From: Exiguobacterium sibiricum 7-3
GTDB lineage: Bacteria > Bacillota > Bacilli > Exiguobacteriales > Exiguobacteriaceae
Length of the DNA: 64,000 nt
Direction: 5' to 3'
Assembly: GCF_000620865.1 (NCBI RefSeq)
Contig: NZ_KK211190.1
Span: forward strand, 1,191,971-1,255,970
Each line of letters opens with the position of its first letter. Within the stretch, counting starts at the first letter, position 1. The notes under the pieces were generated by a model. It saw nothing but the letters and a program-made list of their open reading frames with translations. It was not told the origin of the DNA and ran no database searches. A program made the translations under genes and the position numbers. Positions 8,767-19,900 of the stretch are shown here, in pieces.

Positions 8767-9648
8767 ATGGCTATTACAGCAGCTATGGTAAAAGAACTTC
8801 GTGAAAAAACTGGTGCAGGGATGCTTGACTGCAAAAAAGCACTCGTCGAAGCTGATGGGGACATGAACGCAGCAATCGACTTCTTGCGTGAAAAAGGAAT
8901 CGCTAAGGCAGCAGCTAAAGGCGACCGAATTGCAGCAGAAGGTTTGACGGCTGTCGCAGTTAACGGAAACAAAGCGGCACTTGTTGAAATCAACTCGGAA
9001 ACAGACTTCGTTGCGAAAAACGAACGTTTCCAAACACTCGTTCAAAACATTGCAGACGCAGTACTCCGCAATGGTTCTGAAACGGCTGAAGCAGCACTTG
9101 CTTCTGAATACGAAGCAGGAAAAACGATCGACACATACATCTCAGAAGAAGCATCAACAATCGGAGAGAAAATCTCACTCCGTCGTGTAGCTCTCTTCGC
9201 TAAAGAAGACAACGCAGCATTCGGTTCTTACCTCCACATGGGTGGACGTATCGGTTCTGTCGTCGTCGTCGAAGGCACAACAGATGAAGCCGTTGCAAAA
9301 GATATCGCAATGCACATCGCTGCAGCGCGCCCACTTTACGTCGACCGTTCTTCTGTCACAGAAGAAGAAAAAGCACGTGAAGAAAAAGTTCTTACAGAGC
9401 AAGCACTCAACGAAGGCAAACCTGCTAACATCGTTGAAAAAATGATTGCTGGTCGCATGAACAAATTCTACGAAGAAATCTGCCTCGTTGACCAAACATT
9501 CGTCAAAGATCCAGACTTCAAAGTTGGTAAATATGTAGAATCTAAAGGCGGGAAAATCGTTTCATTCGTACGCTTCGAAGTTGGAGAAGGTATGGAGAAA
9601 CGTGAAGAAAACTTCGCTGAAGAAGTAATGAACCAACTTAAAAAATAA
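8767..9648 (+). CDS. tsf: Translation elongation factor Ts
   Basis: EF-Ts recharges EF-Tu by promoting GDP release. The 293-residue protein opens with a UBA-like domain ([19 protein letters not shown]) and contains the core [11 protein letters not shown], which holds the conserved TDF-V-ak EF-Tu contact. Ribosome site AAGGAGG lies 7 bp before the ATG. It is separated from rpsB by a strong hairpin, so it is transcribed by readthrough or from an unseen promoter. Confidence 0.99.
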   Translation: MAITAAMVKELREKTGAGMLDCKKALVEADGDMNAAIDFLREKGIAKAAAKGDRIAAEGLTAVAVNGNKAALVEINSETDFVAKNERFQTLVQNIADAVLRNGSETAEAALASEYEAGKTIDTYISEEASTIGEKISLRRVALFAKEDNAAFGSYLHMGGRIGSVVVVEGTTDEAVAKDIAMHIAAARPLYVDRSSVTEEEKAREEKVLTEQALNEGKPANIVEKMIAGRMNKFYEEICLVDQTFVKDPDFKVGKYVESKGGKIVSFVRFEVGEGMEKREENFAEEVMNQLKK

Positions 9649-9674
9649 GAATCAGGATTTCCTGATGACAAGAG

Positions 9675-9731
9675 AAGGAACACGTATGCTTCAATCCACT
9701 TTCGTGTGGAAGTGGGTCGTGTTCCTTTTTT
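9675..9731 (+). terminator. Two-part hairpin with T-run after tsf
   Basis: An outer stem AAGGAACACG (9675-9684) pairs with CGTGTTCCTT, and an inner stem CCACTT/AAGTGG lies inside it. A run of T follows. This would act as a partial or full terminator before pyrH. Confidence 0.75.
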
Positions 9732-9758
9732 ACGGAATTTAGCAAGGGGGACATAGTC

Positions 9759-10478
9759 ATGCAACCGAAATATAACCGGATTGTGTTAAAATTGAGCGGA
9801 GAAGCGCTCGCAGGAGATCAAGGGTTCGGAATTCATCCTGGGATTGTCAATTCGATTTCGAATCAGATTAAAGAATTAGTCGAATTGAACGTAGAAGTCG
9901 CGGTCGTCGTAGGTGCAGGAAACATTTGGCGCGGTAAGACGGGAGCGGAGCTTGGGATGGACCGGGCAAATGCCGATTATATGGGAATGCTTGCGACCGT
10001 CATGAACTCGCTTGCTTTACAAGATAGCCTGGAATCTGTTGGTGTCGAAACACGTGTTCAGACGTCGATTGAAATGCGACAAGTCGCTGAACCATACATC
10101 CGCCGCCGGGCAATGCGTCATCTTGAAAAAGGACGGGTTGTCATCTTTGCAGCCGGAACAGGGAATCCATATTTCTCAACAGATACGACAGCAGCGCTTC
10201 GGGCAGCTGAAATCGAGGCAGAAGTCATCTTAATGGCGAAAAACAACGTCGATGGCGTCTATTCGGCTGATCCAAATGTTGATCCAGATGCGAAGAAATT
10301 TGAGACATTATCTTACTTGGATGTGCTTAAAGATGGTCTTCAAGTCATGGATTCAACTGCAACATCACTTTGTATGGACAATGACATCCCGCTCATCGTC
10401 TTCTCGTTGATGGAAGAAGGAAACATTAAACGAGTTGTCATCGGTGATGAAATCGGGACACTTGTAAGGGGGAAATAA
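9759..10478 (+). CDS. pyrH: UMP kinase
   Basis: Bacterial UMP kinase phosphorylates UMP to UDP in pyrimidine nucleotide synthesis and belongs to the amino acid kinase fold. The 239 residues show the nucleotide-binding start [17 protein letters not shown], the GAGNIWRGK loop and the [17 protein letters not shown] uridylate-binding segment. It follows a hairpin and is only 1 bp from frr. Confidence 0.98.
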   Translation: MQPKYNRIVLKLSGEALAGDQGFGIHPGIVNSISNQIKELVELNVEVAVVVGAGNIWRGKTGAELGMDRANADYMGMLATVMNSLALQDSLESVGVETRVQTSIEMRQVAEPYIRRRAMRHLEKGRVVIFAAGTGNPYFSTDTTAALRAAEIEAEVILMAKNNVDGVYSADPNVDPDAKKFETLSYLDVLKDGLQVMDSTATSLCMDNDIPLIVFSLMEEGNIKRVVIGDEIGTLVRGK

Positions 10479-10479
10479 C

Positions 10480-11037
10480 ATGTCACAAGCAATTATGAAA
10501 CAAGCAGAAGAGCGGATGGAGAAAGCCCATCTGTCATTAAAAAAAGAACTTGCGACGTTACGTGCAGGACGTGCAAACGTATCAATCCTTGATCCGGTGC
10601 AAGTGGACTACTATGGTTCACCGACACCACTCAATCAAGTCGCAAACGTCAACACACCGGAAGCGCGTTTGATTTTGATTACACCGTGGGATAAATCGAT
10701 GGTGACAGAAATCGAAAAGGCGATTCAACGTGCAGACTTGGGACTCGCTCCTTCTTCGGACGGGACAGTCATTCGCTTAGCAATTCCACCATTGACAGAA
10801 GATCGTCGGAAAGAACTCGTGAAACTTGTCAAAAAGTACACGGAAGAAGGAAAAGTTGCCCTTCGGAACATCCGTCGTGATACGAACGAACAACTGAAAA
10901 AGCAAGAAAAAGACGGTGCGTTGACTGAAGATGATCTACGCGGCTACACAGAAGACGTTCAAACATTAACGGATAAATTCGTTAAAGTACTTGATCAAAC
11001 AGCTACGGATAAAGAACAAGAAATTATGGAAGTATGA
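10480..11037 (+). CDS. frr: Ribosome recycling factor
   Basis: RRF splits post-termination ribosomes with EF-G. It has the standard 185 residues and typical motifs: [20 protein letters not shown] and [21 protein letters not shown] with RNIRRDTNE. It starts immediately after pyrH, so the two are translated together, and is followed by a terminator. Confidence 0.99.
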   Translation: MSQAIMKQAEERMEKAHLSLKKELATLRAGRANVSILDPVQVDYYGSPTPLNQVANVNTPEARLILITPWDKSMVTEIEKAIQRADLGLAPSSDGTVIRLAIPPLTEDRRKELVKLVKKYTEEGKVALRNIRRDTNEQLKKQEKDGALTEDDLRGYTEDVQTLTDKFVKVLDQTATDKEQEIMEV

Positions 11038-11057
11038 CACGTAATATTGTCAGGTTG

Positions 11058-11093
11058 GGGACTCTTTGTCACACGAAGAGTCCCTTTCTTCTT
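11058..11093 (+). terminator. Rho-independent terminator after frr
   Basis: GGGACTCTT (11058-11066) pairs perfectly with AAGAGTCCC (11076-11084) and is followed by TTTCTTCTT. It separates the ribosome block from the lipid/isoprenoid block. Confidence 0.85.
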
Positions 11094-11120
11094 AAACTAA
11101 ACGAGGGGAGGAAGAAGTAA

Positions 11121-11858
11121 ATGTTTCAATGGTTAAATCAGACGAAAGAAGTAATTGAACAACAAGTTCCTGAACACATTGCGATTATTATGGATGGAAA
11201 CGGGCGTTGGGCAAAAAAACGAGGCCTTCCCCGTATCATGGGACATCGTGAAGGGATGAAATCTGTCCGGGAAGTTGTTCGGACGGCAAACGAATTAGGT
11301 GTGAAAAGTTTGACGTTATATGCTTTTTCAACCGAAAATTGGACGCGTCCTGAAGAAGAAGTCAGTTTCCTGATGAAACTACCGGCACAATTTTTAGAGT
11401 CGGATCTTAAAGATTTGAATGAACGGAACGTCAAAGTCGAAGTGGCGGGAGAAATTTCGCGTCTGCCGGTTTACACACGGGAAGCCGTCCAACAAGCTAA
11501 AACAGATACAGCGGGCAATACAGGACTTCGATTGATTTTTGCCCTCAATTACGGAGGACGGGATGAAATCGTTCAAGTGATGCAAAAAATTGCTGAAAAA
11601 GTGCAGGCCGGTGTGTTACAACCTGACATGATTACGAATGAAGTCATTGAACAAGAATTAATGACAGGTTCGATGACAGATGTCGATCTCGTCATTCGTA
11701 CGAGTGGGGAACAACGACTTTCCAACTTTTTATTATGGCAGGCTGCCTATGCCGAATTTTACTTTACGGATGTCTTATGGCCCGAGTTCCGGCGTGACCA
11801 GTTCTTAGCGGCGATTGAAGACTATAATCAACGGACACGTCGTTTTGGCGGGGTCTGA
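11121..11858 (+). CDS. uppS: Undecaprenyl diphosphate synthase
   Basis: UppS adds isoprene units in cis to make the C55 lipid carrier used for peptidoglycan and other envelope polymers. The 245-residue protein has the cis-prenyltransferase signature IIMDGNGRWAKKRG with its catalytic Asp, the FSTENW motif, and the C-terminal block RTSGEQRLSNFLLWQAAYAE. AGGGGAGGAAG precedes the ATG. It precedes cdsA and dxr, which places isoprenoid and phospholipid precursors together. Confidence 0.98.
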   Translation: MFQWLNQTKEVIEQQVPEHIAIIMDGNGRWAKKRGLPRIMGHREGMKSVREVVRTANELGVKSLTLYAFSTENWTRPEEEVSFLMKLPAQFLESDLKDLNERNVKVEVAGEISRLPVYTREAVQQAKTDTAGNTGLRLIFALNYGGRDEIVQVMQKIAEKVQAGVLQPDMITNEVIEQELMTGSMTDVDLVIRTSGEQRLSNFLLWQAAYAEFYFTDVLWPEFRRDQFLAAIEDYNQRTRRFGGV

Positions 11859-11877
11859 CTAAACGAGGACATATCTT

Positions 11878-12678
11878 ATGAAAACACGAATTATTACAGG
11901 ACTATGGGCAGGTGCCATCTTTTTAGTATTGCTTTATCTAGGAGGACTCCCATTCCTTGCTTTCATGGCAATTTTGACAATCATCGGGTATACCGAACTG
12001 ATTAAAATGCGGCAATTGTCGTTCAAGTCACTTCCGGTCCTGTTGTTTGGAGCGGGAACCTTACTTCCGTTCATTGGTTTGTATGAACAGGCGAGCGAAC
12101 AGTCGCTGTCACTCGGACTGTCTCCGATTGCATGGGGAATGTTAATTGTCTTGATCGGTTTATTTTGGACAGTGTTCTCCAAAAACGTATTTACCTTTGA
12201 CGATGTGGCCTTTCTGCTGTTGACTGCAGTCTATGTCGGAGTAGGCTTTGCATCGTTTACGTACATTCGTCTGCTTGAAAACGGCTTGACGTTTTCCTTA
12301 CTGATTATTTTACTGATTTGGTTTACGGATTCGGGTGCTTATTTCGTTGGAAAAAGTTTTGGGAAAACGAAATTGTGGCCAGCAATCAGCCCCAATAAAA
12401 CAGTTGAAGGAGCGCTCGGTGGTGTTGTTCTTGCGATTGTACTCGGAGTCGTGTTTGAACTGATTCACCCGACGGTCGGCTTTGGAACTGTCATCCTATT
12501 GGCACTGATCATTGCCGTAGTCGGTCAACTGGGGGATTTAGTCCAGTCAGCGTATAAACGTCATTATGGCGTAAAAGATTCCGGAGCGTTATTACCCGGA
12601 CACGGTGGGATTCTTGACCGGTTCGACAGTATGATCATTGTGTTTACCGTTCTGATTGTACTCGATATATTCGGATAA
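11878..12678 (+). CDS. cdsA: Phosphatidate cytidylyltransferase
   Basis: CdsA makes CDP-diacylglycerol from phosphatidic acid and CTP in the cytoplasmic membrane. The 266-residue protein is hydrophobic with about seven or eight membrane segments and ends with the family signature, SAYKRHYGVKDSGALLPGHG followed by GILDRFDS. It is 19 bp after uppS and 12 bp before dxr. Confidence 0.97.
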   Translation: MKTRIITGLWAGAIFLVLLYLGGLPFLAFMAILTIIGYTELIKMRQLSFKSLPVLLFGAGTLLPFIGLYEQASEQSLSLGLSPIAWGMLIVLIGLFWTVFSKNVFTFDDVAFLLLTAVYVGVGFASFTYIRLLENGLTFSLLIILLIWFTDSGAYFVGKSFGKTKLWPAISPNKTVEGALGGVVLAIVLGVVFELIHPTVGFGTVILLALIIAVVGQLGDLVQSAYKRHYGVKDSGALLPGHGGILDRFDSMIIVFTVLIVLDIFG

Positions 12679-12690
12679 GGAGGAAAAAGG

Positions 12691-13845
12691 ATGAAACAGG
12701 TTAGTATCATTGGGGGAACTGGATCGATTGGTACCCAAACGTTAGATGTCATCGCCGCAAATCCGGACCGTTTCCAACTGGTCAGCTTTGCGTTCGGGAA
12801 AAACATCGAGGTTGCCTTACCTTGGCTGAATCGTTTACGTCCGGAGTTGGTAGCTGTCTTAGACGAGACAGTAAAAGATCAACTCGAAGCTGTTCTCGAT
12901 TACTCGCCAACCGTGCTCGTCGGGGAAGAAGGATTGATTGCTGTTGCGACAGCAGAACAAGCGGATATCGTTATTACAGCCGTCGTTGGTGCAGTCGGAC
13001 TTCGTCCTACCCTTGCCGCCATTGAAGCAGGCAAATCGATTGGACTTGCCAACAAAGAAACACTTGTGACAGCCGGACACCTCGTCATGAAAAAAGCGCG
13101 TGAAAAAGGTGTCGCTATTCTTCCAGTTGACAGTGAACATGCCGCGATTTTCCAATGTCTGAATGGCGAACGCCGCCAAGACGTCCGACAAATCATTTTA
13201 ACCGCATCCGGCGGCAGTTTCCGTGATCAAACACGGGAACAGTTGGCGAACGTGACGGTGGAGCAGGCGCTAAACCATCCGAACTGGTCGATGGGTGCTA
13301 AAATTACGATTGATTCGGCGACGATGATGAATAAAGGATTTGAAGTCATCGAAGCGCACTGGTTGTTTGATGTCACGTACGATGAAATCGATGTCGTCCT
13401 CCACCGGGAATCAATCATTCATTCGATGGTTGAATTTAATGATGGTGCGGTTATGGCGCAGCTCGGGATGCCGGACATGCGAGAACCGATTCAATATGCC
13501 CTTACATATCCGTCCCGCCTTGAAATCAAAGGGGGAGAACGGTTAAACTTAAAACAAATCGGACGCCTGAATTTTGCGGAGGCTTCATTTGAACGGTATC
13601 CATTGCTTCGTCTTGCGTTTGAAGCAGGACGTGCCGGTGGATCGATGCCTTCCGTGCTCAATGCTGCGAACGAACAAGCTGTCGACCGTTTTTTAAAAGG
13701 GGAAATCAGCTTTTTAGAAATTGAAGCGAGCGTCGAGGCGGCTCTTCAAGCACATGAAAACATCGAAGATCCGTCTTTGGACCAGATTTTAGAGTCGGAT
13801 CGCTGGGCCCGTGCGTTTGTTGCGTCCCTCTCACTCGCTAATTAA
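12691..13845 (+). CDS. dxr: 1-deoxy-D-xylulose 5-phosphate reductoisomerase
   Basis: Dxr catalyses the first committed step of the MEP isoprenoid pathway, with NADPH. The protein has 384 residues with the NADPH-binding [14 protein letters not shown] at the N terminus, [11 protein letters not shown], the metal-binding [13 protein letters not shown], and [21 protein letters not shown]. It lies between cdsA and the site-2 protease gene, as in B. subtilis. Confidence 0.98.
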   Translation: MKQVSIIGGTGSIGTQTLDVIAANPDRFQLVSFAFGKNIEVALPWLNRLRPELVAVLDETVKDQLEAVLDYSPTVLVGEEGLIAVATAEQADIVITAVVGAVGLRPTLAAIEAGKSIGLANKETLVTAGHLVMKKAREKGVAILPVDSEHAAIFQCLNGERRQDVRQIILTASGGSFRDQTREQLANVTVEQALNHPNWSMGAKITIDSATMMNKGFEVIEAHWLFDVTYDEIDVVLHRESIIHSMVEFNDGAVMAQLGMPDMREPIQYALTYPSRLEIKGGERLNLKQIGRLNFAEASFERYPLLRLAFEAGRAGGSMPSVLNAANEQAVDRFLKGEISFLEIEASVEAALQAHENIEDPSLDQILESDRWARAFVASLSLAN

Positions 13846-13858
13846 GGATGGGATAACA

Positions 13859-15100
13859 ATGACGACCTTTATATCAATCGTATTGATGTTCGGTGTACTT
13901 GTTGCCGTGCATGAATGGGGTCATCTCGTCATGGCAAAACGGGCAGGAATCCTCTGTCGTGAATTCGCCATCGGATTTGGTCCGAAAATTTTTTCTTTTT
14001 TCAAAAATGAGACGTTGTACACAGTCCGCCTGTTACCAATCGGTGGATATGTCAAAATGGCCGGTGAAGAACCGGAATTCGTTGAAGTCAAACCGGGTCA
14101 AACAATCGGGTTAGGACTTCGTAACGGTGTCATCGAGACGATGTATTTGGATGCTTCCCGTCCGGAAGCAGATCAAGTCGTAACCGTCGAAAAAATTGAT
14201 TTGTTGCACAAGTTAGAAGTCGTCGCCTTACAGGACGAAGTGTCGACACGTTACCCTGTCTCGAAGACGGCGTTTCTTGTCGAAGGACAAACCAAAACTC
14301 AAATCGCTCCATATGATCGGACTTTTGGATCAAAATCCGTTTTCAAACGTGTCCTAGCCATTGCAGCAGGTCCGGCAATGAACTTTGTCCTCGCGTTTGT
14401 TATCTTGTTCGGCTTAGCATTGTATAATGGATCACCGACCGGAGACAGTGTCATTGGAACGGTGCAAAAAGGATCGCCGGCCGATAAAGCAGGCCTTGTC
14501 GAAGGAGACCGGATTGTTTCCGTCAATGGAACAGATACGGATAAATGGACGGATTTACGGGCTGGCTTCCAAGATCAGGCCGGAAAAAAGACGACGGTCG
14601 TCTATAAACGAGATGGTCAGGAACAAACGACATCCATCACACCGAAAGTACAACAGCAAGGTGATCAAAAAGTTGGAATCATTGGTGTGACGAATGAGAC
14701 GGAAAAGTCATTTGGAACAGCTTTACAGACAGGTGTTTCCGAAACATGGCGGATGTCGACATTAATCGTTGGAGCTGTCGGAGATCTTGTAACGGGTGTC
14801 GTCGGCGTCGATCAATTATCCGGTCCGGTCGGGATCGTCAAGATGACGGACCAAGTCGCAGACAGCGGATTTTCTATGTTGCTGACGTGGACTGCATTAC
14901 TTTCAGTCAACTTAGCAGTATTCAACTTGTTACCACTACCTGCTTTAGATGGTGGCCGATTATTATTCCTATTTTTAGAAGCGTTGCGCGGGAAACCGGT
15001 CGATCCACAAAAAGAAGGACTCGTCCATTTTGTCGGATTTGCACTGTTGATGCTTTTGATGTTAGTCGTCACATGGAACGATATCCAGAAGTTCTTTTAA
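13859..15100 (+). CDS. rasP: Site-2 intramembrane zinc metalloprotease RasP/RseP
   Basis: RasP cuts membrane-bound anti-sigma factors and signal peptide remnants inside the bilayer. The protein of 413 residues has the zinc motif HEWGH at residues 18-22 in the first membrane helix, a PDZ domain in the middle (GSPADKAGLVEGDRIVSVNG), and a C-terminal membrane motif LLPLPALDGGRLLFLFLEAL with the third zinc ligand Asp. The start at 13859 is preceded by AAGGATG; the longer open frame runs back into dxr and lacks a site. PrsW, the partner site-1 protease in B. subtilis, is encoded at 56.4 kb of this window. Confidence 0.96.
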   Translation: MTTFISIVLMFGVLVAVHEWGHLVMAKRAGILCREFAIGFGPKIFSFFKNETLYTVRLLPIGGYVKMAGEEPEFVEVKPGQTIGLGLRNGVIETMYLDASRPEADQVVTVEKIDLLHKLEVVALQDEVSTRYPVSKTAFLVEGQTKTQIAPYDRTFGSKSVFKRVLAIAAGPAMNFVLAFVILFGLALYNGSPTGDSVIGTVQKGSPADKAGLVEGDRIVSVNGTDTDKWTDLRAGFQDQAGKKTTVVYKRDGQEQTTSITPKVQQQGDQKVGIIGVTNETEKSFGTALQTGVSETWRMSTLIVGAVGDLVTGVVGVDQLSGPVGIVKMTDQVADSGFSMLLTWTALLSVNLAVFNLLPLPALDGGRLLFLFLEALRGKPVDPQKEGLVHFVGFALLMLLMLVVTWNDIQKFF

Positions 15101-15129
15101 ATTATTAGTCAAAGGGGTTCACGACTCAC

Positions 15130-16830
15130 ATGAAACAATCCAAATTATTTATGCCAACTTTACGTGAAGTACCATCCGATGCAGAAGCAATCAGTCATCA
15201 GCTTTTGTTACGGGCAGGGTTCATGCGCCAAAATGCAGCTGGAATCTATTCTTACCTTCCACTTGCAAAACGTGTTCTGTCAAAAATCGAGACGATCATT
15301 CGTCAAGAAATGGAGGGCGCTGGTGCGCAGGAATTGTTGATGCCAGCCATTCAACCCGCAGAACTATGGGAAGAAACCGGACGCTGGGATATTTACGGTC
15401 CGGAACTGATGCGTTTGACTGACCGTCACGATCGACGGTTTGCGCTTGGTGCGACACATGAAGAGTTGATTACGTCCATCGTCCGTGATGAGCTGAACTC
15501 CTATAAAAAATTACCGGTCAACTTGTTCCAGATTCAAATGAAGTACCGGGATGAGCGCCGTCCACGGTTCGGATTACTCCGTGGTCGTGAATTCATCATG
15601 AAAGATGCGTATTCATTCCATTCAACGCAAGAGAGTTTGGAAGAAGAGTATCAAAACATGTTTGATGCCTATACAAAAATCTTCACACGTGTCGGACTCG
15701 AATTCCGTCCGGTCGTTGCTGATTCCGGTGCAATCGGTGGCAGCGGAACACATGAATTTCATGCGTTAGCTGCCATCGGAGAAGATACGATCGTCTATTC
15801 TGATCAGTCGGATTATGCCGCGAACTTGGAAATGGCAGAATCAATCGATCAATATACGAAGCAAGATAAAGCACCGGAAGCGTTGGAAGAAGTCCACACA
15901 GGTGACGCTAAAACGATTGAAGCTGTCAGCGCAGTACTTGGATTACCGGAACAGGAGTCAATCAAAACGGTTGTCTTCAAAACAGAACAAGGTCTTGTCA
16001 TGGCGCTCGTTCGTGGTGATCATGAAGTCAATGACATTAAACTGAAGAATTACCTCGGCGCTCTCGATATCGTGATGGCAACGGATGAAGAAATCGAGCA
16101 GGCCCTCCATTCGACACCGGGAACACTTGGACCGATTGGGGCAGACATGAAGGTTGTCGCGGATTACGCAGTGCGGGCATTAATGAATGCTGTTTGCGGC
16201 GCGAACAAGTCGGAAACCCATTACGTGCATGTCGATCCAAGCCGTGACTTTGAAGCAGAATACACAGATTTACGATTCGTTGAAGAAGGTGACGTTTCAC
16301 CAGACGGACAAGGGCATGTCAAGTTCGCCCGGGGAATCGAAGTCGGACAAGTCTTTAAACTCGGGACACGTTATTCAGAGGGCATGAATGCAACTTTCCT
16401 CGATGAAGGCGGGAAAGCCCAACCGTTGATCATGGGTTGTTACGGAATCGGTGTCTCACGGACGATGTCAGCCGTCGTCGAGCAACATTACGATGAGCGC
16501 GGCATCATCTGGCCAAAAGCAATTGCACCATTTGATGTTCATTTGATTGCCGTCAACGGTAAAAATGCAGAACAATTACAAGTGGCAGAAACGGTTTACC
16601 ATGAACTAACGGCTGCCGGATTCTCAGTTCTCTTTGACGATCGGAAAGAACGCGCCGGCGTCAAATTTGCCGACGCAGACTTGATTGGACTGCCTGTCCG
16701 AATTAATGTCGGTAAAAAAGCACCGGACGGTATCGTGGAACTGAAAGCACGACGCGGTGGAGAAGCTGAAGAAATTCAACAAGCAGATCTTCTTGAAGCT
16801 GTTCGTTCGCTGTATGAAGGTTTACAATAA
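15130..16830 (+). CDS. proS: Prolyl-tRNA synthetase, bacterial type with editing domain
   Basis: ProS charges tRNA-Pro. It has 566 residues with class II motifs 1-3 (motif 2 in the [20 protein letters not shown] block and motif 3 near [14 protein letters not shown]), a YbaK-like editing insertion around residues 235-390 that clears Ala-tRNA-Pro, and a C-terminal anticodon-binding domain. It is 29 bp downstream of rasP. No T-box fits in the short gap. Confidence 0.98.
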   Translation: MKQSKLFMPTLREVPSDAEAISHQLLLRAGFMRQNAAGIYSYLPLAKRVLSKIETIIRQEMEGAGAQELLMPAIQPAELWEETGRWDIYGPELMRLTDRHDRRFALGATHEELITSIVRDELNSYKKLPVNLFQIQMKYRDERRPRFGLLRGREFIMKDAYSFHSTQESLEEEYQNMFDAYTKIFTRVGLEFRPVVADSGAIGGSGTHEFHALAAIGEDTIVYSDQSDYAANLEMAESIDQYTKQDKAPEALEEVHTGDAKTIEAVSAVLGLPEQESIKTVVFKTEQGLVMALVRGDHEVNDIKLKNYLGALDIVMATDEEIEQALHSTPGTLGPIGADMKVVADYAVRALMNAVCGANKSETHYVHVDPSRDFEAEYTDLRFVEEGDVSPDGQGHVKFARGIEVGQVFKLGTRYSEGMNATFLDEGGKAQPLIMGCYGIGVSRTMSAVVEQHYDERGIIWPKAIAPFDVHLIAVNGKNAEQLQVAETVYHELTAAGFSVLFDDRKERAGVKFADADLIGLPVRINVGKKAPDGIVELKARRGGEAEEIQQADLLEAVRSLYEGLQ

Positions 16831-16842
16831 GTAATGGGAACG

Positions 16843-16872
16843 GTCACTTTTCGTAAAGTGACTGTTTTCTTG
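16843..16872 (+). terminator. Terminator after proS
   Basis: GTCACTTT, loop TCGT, AAAGTGAC, then TGTTTTCTT. The stem is perfect over 8 bp. Confidence 0.8.
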
Positions 16873-16906
16873 TCTCACACCCATTCGCCCCTTGGGCAAT
16901 CTGCAA

Positions 16907-16935
16907 GAGGAGGAGGAGTGGCTGTCATGGTGTGA
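16907..16935 (+). promoter_or_regulatory. Strong Shine-Dalgarno and six-codon ORF before polC
   Basis: AGAGGAGGAGGAG (about 16906-16918) is the best ribosome site in this region. The ATG it would serve at 10 bp spacing (16927) reads ATG-GTG-TGA and stops at once; with an upstream GTG at 16918 the ORF is GTG GCT GTC ATG GTG TGA. PolC is read in another frame. This may be a leader peptide for reinitiation, or a sign that one base differs from the functional sequence. Confidence 0.45.
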
Positions 16936-16954
16936 AGCAACAACGACAGCACAA

Positions 16955-19900
16955 ATGCGAGTGGATACACAACAACGCATGTCGCTCTTGATGAGCGATT
17001 TAGAATTACCGACCGGCATCGTCGAAGAGTTTTTTACAGATGCTTCACTTGAAAAATTACGGGTCCAAAAAGCAACTGCGACGTGGACTTTCCATATTCG
17101 ACTGGCACAGGTCTTACCTCAAAACGTTTATCAGATGTTTTACAGTCGGTTAAAAAGCCGTTACCAACAGTTTGCGGAGGTCAAATTACTGCTTGAATCC
17201 GAACAACGTCCCGACGCGAAACTGTTTATTGATTATTGGCCGTATATCGTCGAAGACTTGGCGGATGCCTCGTCAGCGATGCGCAGTCATTTAAGCCGTG
17301 TTTTGCCGGAATACCGGGACAATAAATTATTTATTCCAGTTCGCAGTGAACCGGAAGCCGGATTTTTGAAAAACGATCTTTGCGGTGAAATGCAATTATT
17401 ATACGGGGCATACGGGTTTCCGAAATTTGTGTGTGAACCGGTCGTCCAGATGGATCAAACCGAGCAGGAAGAATTACGGAACCAGGTCAAACAGGAAGAT
17501 ATTGATGAAGCAAAACGGATGCTCGAACTTCAATTCAAACGGGAACAATCCCGTGACGATGATGAAGGACCAATTGATATCCGGATCGGAAAACCGATTC
17601 AGGACGAAGTGGTACCGATCAAGACGATTCAAGATGAAGAGCGCCGGATTGCGATCCGGGGACTTGTTTTTGCAGCAGAAAGTCGGGAACTCCGCAGCGG
17701 AAAAACGATCTTTACCTTTAAACTGACCGACTATACGGATTCCTTGGTCGTCAAAATGTTTGCCCGTGACGAGACCGATGTCAAAATCTTGTCGGCGATC
17801 AAAAAAGGCATGTGGATTCAAGTGGCGGGTCGTGTCGAATTCGATACGTTCTTGCGTGACTTATGTATGATGATTGCCCAATTGTCCGAAGTCAAAATGG
17901 AATTGCCGGCCGATCCATGGGCGGGTGAGAAACGGGTTGAGTTACATGCCCATTCCCAGATGAGTCAGATGGACGCTGTCATGAACGTGACGAAATACGT
18001 GGAGCGGGCTGCTGCCTGGGGACACCCGGCAGTCGCCATCACCGATCACGCCGGGGCGCAAAGTTTCCCGGATGCGTATTATGCCGGAAAGAAAAACAAC
18101 ATCAAGGTGTTATACGGGATTGAAGCGAACGTCGTCAATGACGGTGTTCAAGTCGCCTATCATCCGGTTGATCAAGAGTTGGAAAAAGCAACGTTCGTCG
18201 TCTTTGACGTCGAGACGACCGGATTGTCTGCCATGTACAACAAAATCATTGAGTTAGCTGCCGTTAAGATTTATGATGGCGACGTCATCGACAAGTTCGA
18301 AGCGTTTGCCGATCCAAAACATCTATTGTCGGCGACGACGATTGATTTAACGGGGATTACGGACGAGATGGTCCGTGGAAAACCGGATCCGGAACAAGTC
18401 GTCAAAGAATTCATGGACTGGGCGGGAGATTCGATTCTTGTTGCCCACAATGCTTCCTTTGATATCGGGTTCTTAAATGCAACGTTGCGGTCCGGCAACC
18501 ATGAGGAATCGACGTTACCCGTCATCGATACGCTCGAACTCGCGCGGGTCCTGATGCCAAGTCTCAAAAATCACCGGCTGAATACGCTTGCGAAACGATT
18601 TGATATTGAATTGACCCAGCATCACCGGGCGATTTATGATGCGGAAGCGACAGGGTATTTGATGCTCAAACTACTGCAAATGGCGGATGAGATGTTTAAC
18701 ATGAAGACTCACCTTTCGCTTAACCGCGAAATGGGGAAGGATATCTCACGGGCACGTCCGTATCATGCGACGGTCTATGCTAAAAATCGGACCGGACTCA
18801 AGAATTTGTATCAATTGATTTCGCTCGCGCATACGAAACACGTTCACCGTGTCGTCCGGACACCGCGTTCGCAACTCGTCGCGCACCGGGACGGTTTGAT
18901 CATCGGTTCGGCCTGTGACAACGGGGAAGTGTTTGATGCCGCCCTCAATAAATCGGATGAAGATTTGGCGAAGGTCATGCGTTTTTACGACTTCATTGAA
19001 ATTCAACCGCCTGCGATGTACGGTCATTTAATCGAACGGGAAATCGTTCAAAATGAGTTGGAACTGCGGGATTTGATTAAAAAGGTCATCCGGGTCGCGG
19101 AAGAAAATGATATTTTGCCGGTTGCGACAGGCAATGTGCATTACCTGGACACTCATGACGCGACGTATCGGGAAGTGTTGATTCGAACGCAGGGCGGCGC
19201 CAATATGCTGAATATGCGTAAACAATTGCCGCCGGCCCATTTCCGGACGACGCAGGAAATGATGAGTGATTTTAAATTTTTAGGACCGGATCTGTCGGAA
19301 CGGCTTGTTATTACCAATAGCCATAAAATCGCTGACTGGTTTGAAAACATTGACATCATTCCAAAAGACTTATTCACGCCTAAAATTGAAGGCGCGGATG
19401 AAGAGGTCCGCTCACTGTCGTATGATATGGCGCATCAGATTTACGGTGATGTGTTGCCGGAAATCGTCGAAGCCCGACTGGAAAAAGAACTCAAGTCGAT
19501 TATCGGACACGGATTTGCCGTCATTTATCTGATTTCGCACAAGCTCGTTAAAAAATCACTGGATGATGGATATCTTGTCGGATCACGGGGATCCGTCGGG
19601 TCGAGTCTTGTCGCGACGATGACGGAAATCACAGAAGTCAATCCGTTACCACCGCATTACGTCTGTCCGAATTGTAAGGAATCGGAGTTTTTTGATGATG
19701 GTTCAGTCGGATCTGGATTCGACTTACCGGATAAAACATGTAAGACATGCGATGTTCCGTTAATCAAGGACGGACACGATATTCCGTTTGAGACGTTCCT
19801 TGGATTCAAAGGGGATAAAGTACCGGATATTGATTTGAACTTCAGTGGAGAATACCAGCCGAAAGCCCACGCCTATACGAAAGTATTGTTTGGCGATGAC

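Noticed and set aside
15101-15129. T-box leader before proS
   Set aside because: The gap is 29 bases and lacks any T-box sequence.
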